Shown: positions 57,458-64,000 of the stretch, piece after piece
Layout: each line of letters opens with the position of its first letter
Numbering within the stretch: the stretch's first letter is position 1
NCBI GenBank assembly: GCA_950106755.1
Contig: OX467086.1
Location: 10,310,001 to 10,374,000, forward strand
Direction: 5' to 3'
From: Climacium dendroides
Taxonomy: Eukaryota; Streptophyta; Bryopsida; Hypnales; Climaciaceae
DNA length: 64,000 nucleotides
Translations under genes and position numbers: made by a program
The notes under the pieces: generated by a model
What the model saw: only the letters and a program-made list of their open reading frames with translations
Databases searched by the model: none
Told to the model about the DNA's origin: nothing

Positions 57458-59419
57458 ATGGCATCCGGACCAGTACGGAAGGTAGCGGTATCCGCCCGAG
57501 TGATCTCTCCGGCCATTCCGGATAGCTCGGAACTGCACAAACAATTGGAGGAGGACTTGACTAGGTTAGAATGTGTCGGTTTACTACATCGACCGTGGAA
57601 CCTCAAGAGTGAAGAAATGATCCAAGAACTACTTCACGGTTTTCTGAACCAGTACGAGCTCACTTTGAGAGGACGGCCAGTTGCGTGGACCGAGGACATC
57701 TGGGCGAACGTATACCAGTTCCGGAAGAGTGGGAACGGCTTGGCATCAAGGACGGATCGTTTCGTAGCGGGGAAATTCGCAGGGTCTGCTAACCCTAAGG
57801 ACGGATTTGCTATCAGCGAGTGTAAGGACGAGAGACATAGGTGGATACTGGAGTTTCTGATTCCGATCCTATATCCGGAGAAGCCAACGCGAGTTACCAT
57901 TACGGTGGCCAATACCATCTTTGGAGCTATGGAGAACCGGGTAGTGCACTAGGGCAGGGTCATAGCCAGAATAGTGGCTAAACTAGCGGATCACGTGACC
58001 CGAGCGAAGGTGTGTCCAGTTAGCACCTATCTGTTTCATCTGTACCATCAGCAGGAACTTTTGAGTGCGGCGGAAATAATTCAGTACGACACCGGAAAGA
58101 CGCTCTTGTCATATGGACTTTCCGGGGAGGAAGCGGAAGATCCGGTCAAGTCTGAGCCGGAGGAGCTTCCCGAGGAACGGCTGACGGATCCAAGGACCAA
58201 GAAGAGGAAGTCAACCGATCCGGGTTCAAGAATCAAGCCTCTAACAATGGAGAGGGGGGAGTCCAGTAGAGGACCTGAAACGGAAACAAAATCCGCATTT
58301 TTCAATGCAGGGTTCGATTGGATACGTGAAGCCAAGGTACTTCACGACGGGTTGTCGGACTTGGTGATAGATACCGTAGAAGTGTTGAAGGTGGATCCGG
58401 ATCAGATCGTGGAAGCCGTCAAGCGACTGCCCAAGCCGGAGGACTTGAAGAAGAGGGACGAGCAGATCCAGGAGTTGGAGGTGGAACAGAACCTACTCCA
58501 GACCCGGGTGAATTGGGCAGAAGGGGAAATGGTGGCTACGAAGGAGAAAGAGAAAGAGGCTCTTGCTCTGGTCAAGAATCTAACCGGAGCAGTCAACATC
58601 AAAGCCGACATCATCACGAAAGCTGCCTTGTTTGACTCGAAGATGATCTCGGAAGGCCACATTACTGGAACCAAGGTAGTTACCATTCTCGTGGACTTCA
58701 CCGCGAGGATAGAGTGGATTTTCAAGGAAATTCAGAAGTTGCTGGCGGCCATCGACCCAAACCATGCAATGGACTTTTCCACCTTTCCGGAACATCTTTT
58801 TGTCGCAGGTACCCCAGGGAAACCAGTGGCGGATCAGGCAATGCGAATGGAGGGCCTGAGGGGGATACTCACACCAGCTGAGCCTTCCGCTAGTAAGATA
58901 CGGATGACAGAGTTGAATTTGAGACCAACCTCGGAACCGACACCAGAGCCGAAACCGGAGCATAGCGCGAAATTGGTTCCGGTGCCATCCAAGTTCTCAA
59001 CTTCGGAAGTTCCCAAGGCACAAACAATGCCGAACTTGATGACCGGGACGTTCAAGGTTCTAGGGCAGCAAGTCAGGGGAGATCTCATCAGCTGGATCGG
59101 TGGAATGACCAATCCGGCTCGATCTAATCCACAGGGATTTGTGCATATGCAGGAGACCACACCGGAAGAGAGAAGCAAACCCGCAACGTTGGAGGACACC
59201 ACACCGAAGAAGGAAGGGGAAATTCAAGTCATCGAAGATTCTGAGGAAGAGAGTGCCCACTCCACTTTTGGAACCGAAGACGACAGCGATCCGTCCCCTA
59301 CAACGCGTCATATCCAGACTCGAGCCACAGCAAAGACCACGCCAGCAAGGAGTACAAAGGGGACGCCTTCCAGCCAAGCGGGGAGCTGTTCAAAGAAGGG
59401 ACGGAAGCCAAGACATTAG
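57458..59419 (+). pseudogene. LTR-encoded protein, family 1 copy C, one nonsense codon
   Basis: A 653-residue frame starting MASGPVRKVAVSARV and ending SKKGRKPRH. The single break is TAG at 57950-57952, where copy B has TGG (Trp, VVHWGR). Layout is as for copy B: conserved region 25-210, KKRK patch, coiled-coil stretch (DEQIQELEVEQNLLQTRV), disordered tail with EPTPEPKPE. This is the most nearly intact family-1 protein and the best query for searches. It lies 437 bp after the start of the unit, so it would be the first frame on a transcript starting in the LTR leader. Confidence 0.85.
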
Positions 59420-60589
59420 GGTTAGTAGGAAGTATAGGGTCCGGAATTGGGTTCCGAGCATGGATCCGGTTTCCGGGATCTTAGGTGGATAGTAAGGATC
59501 CGGTTATCTAAGGCGGCGGTTAGGAATCTTTCCGGATATCTCGGGGTTTGTAGTGATTGGTTGCCTGGATTTCCGGGTTTCCTTTTTAGGCTGTTAGGAG
59601 TTGACTTTGGATTTTTGTGTCAGTATTTTAAGGGCAGGCAAGTTAATTGTCTGCCATTCCATTCTACTCCATTCGACCTTAGTGCTTTCACGTATGTATT
59701 TTGATCTCCTTTTTCTTAATCTAAGTTAGTCAGGGTGCCTCTAGCTGCACTTTGCTTAGACGGAATCTTTGGCTCAGTGTTGCATATGTGTGTATCCGTG
59801 TACTGGAGAAAGAGAAGGGAGGGAGAGGAGGAATCCGGATCTTGAGCTACGGGATCTCTTGGTGTTGAGTTGAGTGGGAGAGATGTGAATTGAGTGAGGG
59901 AGTGTAAGTGTGATGTGCCTTTAAACTGCCGGAACGGCAATCCGGGTAAGAAGGTAGAGGTCCCTACGAGTCCGGAACCAGGAGGGTTCTGTGCGGAAAT
60001 AAGCAACCGCCAAAGGAAAGGAACTCCCGCTACTTCGGAAGGTCTACCAACCTCCCCCTTGGTACATTGTCTTCCCCTTGAAACTCTGTCCCTTTGATCT
60101 ATGAGTTCGGATCCGTCGTTGTAGTAAAGGGAGGTGTGAGAATTGCTCTGTGTGACTTGATTCCGGATCGGCCAATCCGAAAACTGTGAGAGAATACTCC
60201 TTCCTCCTCCTCCAACTTTGTTGTCTTGGGTGTGTTGTTTTAGTAGATTTAGAGTACAGAGAGGATAATTGCACAAGTGGTGAGTCCCCACCCCTTTCTA
60301 GATCAAGGGCGGACCCTCTGAGGGTAAAACAGAGGCAACAAAAACTAGTGACGGAAGAGAGACGGAACTCAGTTCCGGGTGTGTCCGGATCTGGAACGGA
60401 ATCCGAAATGTACTAAGTTTCTGGAATGAGGTAGGGTAAGTGAAAGAAAGAGGATTAAGTGAGTAGTCACAATCCGGATGCTTCTAAGTCAATCAATATC
60501 ACACTAGAAGTTCCGTGGACCGATAATTCGTGTCGTCTTGCAACAATTTGTGGTTGTAAGGATACTTACGGCTAACTACGCGTACGACA
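59420..60589 (+). other. 3' noncoding part of unit C with conserved hairpin
   Basis: No plausible sense-strand gene. It includes the CCTCTG...CAGAGG hairpin at about 60316-60333. The hairpin is also found in copies A and D and in all family-2 units. A 191-codon minus-strand frame at 59716-60291 is not conserved as protein and is not called. Confidence 0.55.
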
Positions 60590-60594
60590 AGTGC

Positions 60595-61500
60595 TTTCAC
60601 TTATGTATTACAATTTTCTTTTCTTAATCTAAGTCAGCCAGGATACCTTTAGCTGCACTTTTTCTTAGACAGGGTCCTTTGGGCTGAGTGTATGCATGGG
60701 TGTGTGATCTGGGACTGGAGAAAGAGAAGGGAGGGAGAGAAGGAATCCGGATTCTAAGCTACGGATCATCTAGGGGTGGAGCTAGTAAGAAGGAATGCAA
60801 AGCTGAGTAAGGGAGTGTAAGTGCAACGTGCTTTTAAACTGCCGGAACGGCAATCCGAATAAGACGGTAGAGGTCCCTGCGAGTCCAGAACCAGGAGGGT
60901 TCCGTGCGGAGATAAGCAACCGCCAAAGGAAAGGATCTCCCGCTACTTCAGAAAGTCTACCAACCTCCCCCTTGGTAAATTGTCTTCTCCTTGAGATTCT
61001 ATTCTTTGGGGTCTATAAGTTCTGATCCGTCGTTGTAGTAAGAGAGGTGTGAAAAAAACTCTGTGTGACCTGATTCCGAGTCGGCCAATCCGGAAACTGT
61101 AAGAGAATACTCCTCCCTCCTCCTACAACTGTGTTGTCTTGGATGTGTTGTTTAGTAGATTTAGAGTACAGAGAGGATAATTGTACAAGTGGTGAGTCCC
61201 CACCCCTTTCTAGATCAAGGGCGGACCCTCTGAGGGTAAAACAGAGGCAACAAAAACTAGTGACGGAGGAGAGACGAAACTTAGTCCCGGGTGTGTCCGG
61301 ATCCGGAACGGAATTCGGAATGTACTAAGTTTCCGGAATAAGGTAGTGAAGTGAAATAAGGGAGATTAAGTGAGTAGTCATGATCCGGATACTTCTAATT
61401 CAATTGATATCATACTAGAAGTTCCCTGGAACGATAATTCGTGTCATCTCGCAACCATTTGTCGTTGTAAGGATACTTACGGCTAACTACGCGTACGACA
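60595..61500 (+). repeat. 3' part of unit B/D (segment D)
   Basis: The displaced 3' end of unit B after insertion of C. It starts with the duplicated AGTGC context and matches 59680-60589 and 26410-27321. The hairpin lies at about 61226-61243. Confidence 0.8.
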
Positions 61501-61505
61501 CAACG

Positions 61506-63078
61506 CCTCCAAAAGTGGTCATCATTAATTATCTTTGTCGCATTTGTAGACTCCTCGCCACCATTCTTCTTCTTCCTCAATGTCCTCGCATATTTTCGCC
61601 AACGAGGGTCTGTTACACACTATTTTAAAGCACCCTTTTCCTTCAACAATCGATGAAGCGCCATGTAATTGGAGGCGAATCTTGTTTCCCTCGGCATCAA
61701 CAAGTTGTACTCTTTCTCGTAACTCCGGAATATTGCAAGTAGCATGTGTCGCTTTCTAAAGAAGTTAAGAACTACTCAGGCGTCTGTTACTACCGTCTCC
61801 ACCCATGCTTCTTTTCCCCAATCTTTGAGCAACAAATTTAAGGCGTGAACTACACAACCTTGGAAAAAAATGTGAGGATATTTGTCAGTTATAATCTCAC
61901 ACGCTCTGGGATTCACAGGAGCATTGTCCGTTGTTATTTGCACCACATTTTGAGGCCCCACCTTCTGTATGAATTCATCCAAAATAGAAGCCAAGTACTC
62001 TGCATTCTTTTCATGTCCACTTGTGTCCACTGATCCCAGAAATTTCTCCCTTGCAGAAGATACAAGCATGACATTTACCAATGATGGCCTTATTCGTTAA
62101 AATGAGACAATTTGCACATTTTGAGACTACAACCCTAAAACAGTTATAGTGATTTATCCTCGAGTCGAGGATAAGATGAGCCTGCAACCTTTGGAAAATC
62201 AAAGGTTTTTATATATATTAATACATTGAAATCTCAACTTACCAAATAGTCTTAAAATTGAATAGTTATTATGATTTATCTTCGACTCGAGGATAAAAAT
62301 GAGACTACCAAAAGTCTCAATATAACGAATATGGCCTTAATGGCCGATTCGTAACCGAGGACCACCCGTCAATAGACAATGTTGCACCAAACTTTCAGAT
62401 ACTATCCTCGGTCCTCTTATGCAACTTCACCTCAAGATCTGCCTTTGCTTCGTCTAGCAATTTAGTTCGTAGAGCTTGATACGATGGAGGACTATATGGC
62501 CTTTTGAAGTCAGCCGTTCTCATGACGGCTTCTTTGAATGCTGCAGTCCGAGCTACCGCGAATGGTATGTTTGCCGAATAGAAGACATTAGCCCACAACA
62601 TATTCAACTTCCGTCTTTCGGCTTCTTCAAATCCACCTGCTAATCGGCTTTGTTTTTGAGGCCTAGTTACAGAAGAAGGTGTAGGTCGTTGGTCACTTGA
62701 TGTTTGGGCACTAGGAATCACCCTTGAATCTGAAAGAACTTCTTGTTCCGGTGCTGTGCACGAGTCTTCTTGTGTTGAACATGGCGACTCCCTTCCATTT
62801 GAGGTATTGCCTAGAACCATCAGTGCATTCCGACCATCTACATTTTCAATGATTGATTTGGATGGAAACATCCCATCACAACGAAGGAAAAGAGACTTGA
62901 CATCCGATGTCAATCGTGGACATAGGCTTATTCCTGAGTCGCGCCTACCATTTTTGCCTTCATATCCCAAGTGGCTCAACATGCGACATTTCCGATTTAC
63001 GAACTCTAGCCCACATGCCTTACACTTCACTTTGCCGGGGGATGGAATGGTATACCAAAGATGAGAATTTGTACTCAT
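61506..63078 (-). pseudogene. hAT transposase, N-terminal part
   Basis: Start chosen at 63078 (MSTNSHLWYTIPSPG). A BED-type zinc finger is visible (W8, C19-x2-C22, H36, later Cys in ISLCPRL). Next come a Ser/Gln-rich linker, LNMLWANVFYSANIPFAVAR, TLSIDGW, and the DUF659-type region (KFLGSVDTSGHEKNAEYL, VVQITTDNAPV, GCVVHALNLLLKD). This order is typical of plant hAT transposases. A 238-bp MITE interrupts it at 62093-62330. Stops at about 62395 and elsewhere fit CGA-to-TGA changes. It continues at 54350 beyond the LTR insertion. Inactive. Confidence 0.85.
62093..62330. mobile_element. 238-bp MITE with 9-bp duplication ATGGCCTTA
   Basis: It lies between ATGGCCTTA at 62084-62092 and 62331-62339. 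The inverted ends are TTCGTTAAAATGAGAC and GTCTCAATATAACGAA. Near-palindromic CCTCGAGTCGAGG-type motifs occur at about 62158 and 62281. The 9-bp duplication suggests a MULE-mobilised MITE. The hAT frame reads through once the insert is discounted. Confidence 0.75.
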
Positions 63079-63445
63079 TTTAAAAAATGAATAGCTTGTG
63101 GATTCAATTTGAAACTTCAAATATCGGCCTTCGATTTCAAACACATAGTACGTTCATTCCTGCACCCAATCACATGTACGAAATTTTTTTTGTGTATGAA
63201 GCCTTGTAAACCAAAGCCCCCTTGTCTACTGAACTATACATTACCAAGCAACGGATACAAATTTTTCAATTTGCAACTCGTAGCCCTTGCGAATCTTAGT
63301 GTTCAGCTTCTCAGGAGTGCTTGCAAATGACCTGAACCTTGCTCTTATACTCTGCCCAGTCTGCACTTTGCTTTTGAAATAAGAATTGACCGTTGCACAG
63401 TCCGTAGGTTGAGTACAACGGTCGTGAGAAATCAGCGGACGCCGC
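63079..63445. other. 5' flank of hAT gene
   Basis: Presumed promoter side of the hAT gene (minus strand), cut by the LTR unit at 63446. No terminal repeat is visible. No other feature. Confidence 0.4.
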
Positions 63446-64000
63446 TGTGGGAATCCTTAATCCGGAAACGGATCAATAATACAAGAAGTAGTTACGAAAA
63501 ATAGGAAAAAATTAAAAAAATTATAGTTAGAGTGTGATTTTTTTGACCAGGTAACTTGAATTAAGGAAATAAGCGTTCCGGCACCACCCGGAACCGGAAC
63601 TTATCCGGACCCGGAATCCGGTCTCATCCGGAACACAAGAACCTACCGTATAGGTCCCGTAGCTATGGAAGTAGGATACCGTTGATACAATGGACCTATA
63701 GCCGTTGTCTTTAAGACCGTAGAAAGACGGTTTAGTACTTAAGTTGTCTTCCTAGGGTTTCCTCTTCATTTTTTTCTGTTCTGTGTTCCTGAGATTATTT
63801 GTGTAAGTAGTTGAGAGAAAGAGTGGTGAGTTAGCGACTGAGGTAGAACTACTTTTCCCTCGTTCTTACTTAGATCTTATGGCATCCGGACCAATATGGA
63901 AGGTAGCGGTATCTGCTCGGGTTATCTCTCCGGCCATTCTGGATAGCCCAGAACTACACAAGCAGTTAGAGGAGGACTTGACTAGGTTAGGATGTGTCGG
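63446..64000 (+). mobile_element. Family-1 LTR-like unit E, 5' part, runs off window
   Basis: It starts TGTGGGAATCC and follows the family-1 leader (CCTACCGTATAGG, CTAGGGTTTCCTCTTC). The left flank GCCGC (63441-63445) is the predicted duplication, to be found at its right end. Confidence 0.8.
63879..64000 (+). CDS. LTR-encoded protein, family 1 copy E, partial
   Basis: First 40 codons (MASGPIWKVAVSARV, then LHKQLEEDLTRLGCV), open to the window edge. Whether it is intact cannot be seen here. Confidence 0.75.
   Translation, partial: MASGPIWKVAVSARVISPAILDSPELHKQLEEDLTRLGCV

Larger units (their letters stand above)
57021..60589 (+). mobile_element. Family-1 LTR-like unit C, nested in B/D
   Basis: A 3569-bp unit from TGTGGGAATCC to GCGTACGACA with AGTGC on both sides. 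It is complete, in the same orientation as its host unit, and again without a second LTR. Confidence 0.9.
54356..61500 (+). mobile_element. Family-1 LTR-like unit B/D, inserted in hAT gene
   Basis: It starts TGTGGGAATCC at 54356 and ends GCGTACGACA at 61500, flanked by CAACG. It consists of 54356-57020 and 60595-61500, interrupted by another copy of the same family at 57021-60589. Its own length is about 3.57 kb. It is a single unit with no paired LTR. Confidence 0.9.

Noticed and set aside
59716..60291. 191-codon minus-strand frame in the LTR tail
   Set aside because: The corresponding region in copies A and D does not keep the frame. It has no domain and is antisense to an LTR 3' region.

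Overview
This window looks like repeat-dominated nuclear DNA of a large eukaryotic genome, most likely a streptophyte (land plant or charophyte alga). The reasons are GT-AG introns, a hAT transposase with BED, DUF659 and dimerisation regions, SWIM-type Mutator-like (MULE) transposases, and CCGG-rich LTRs with TG...CA ends. The species cannot be named from the sequence. I see no ordinary host gene, rRNA, tRNA or CRISPR array. Almost every coding region belongs to a mobile element, and nearly all carry premature stops of the type made by C-to-T (or G-to-A) change.

Layout. (1) 1-23546: two related MULE-like elements, one inside the other. A 17.9-kb element (1683-19554) with GC-rich inverted ends sits in the transposase gene of a relative (pieces 363-1689 and 19555-22694) and made a 9-bp target duplication. 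The inner element carries its own deleted transposase (15110-19010). It also carries a divergent multi-exon gene (2572-7019, minus) that combines a ParB-like DGNHR motif with an N6/N4 DNA-methyltransferase-like fold. Foldback palindromes, a 1.7-kb inverted-repeat element and a solo LTR lie inside it. (2) 23777-27321: a 3.5-kb LTR-like unit that itself encodes a protein. (3) 27322-33475 and 36285-41800: two loci with two novel-looking genes each. One is a protein-kinase-like gene, the other a zinc-finger protein with a Gly/Tyr-rich tail. Both sit behind GC-rich CGTCCG arrays. (4) 34137-35475 and 41893-49930: more LTR units, including a tail-to-tail inverted pair and one perfect solo unit with a 5-bp duplication. 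(5) 51523-63078: a hAT transposon on the minus strand, split by an LTR unit that is itself split by a second copy of the same family, plus a 238-bp MITE. A further LTR copy starts at 63446 and runs off the window.

How the parts relate. The LTR-like units form at least two families with homologous internal proteins (about 650 residues, no zinc knuckle, protease, RT or integrase). Four units have TG...CA ends and exact or checkable 5-bp duplications with no second LTR, so they behave as solo LTRs carrying a gene. The kinase-like and zinc-finger genes share GC-rich promoters and apparently 3' modules, which suggests one element type with two co-regulated proteins. The best candidates for undescribed biology are the MULE with a ParB-methyltransferase gene, the LTR-resident protein family, and the kinase/zinc-finger element.
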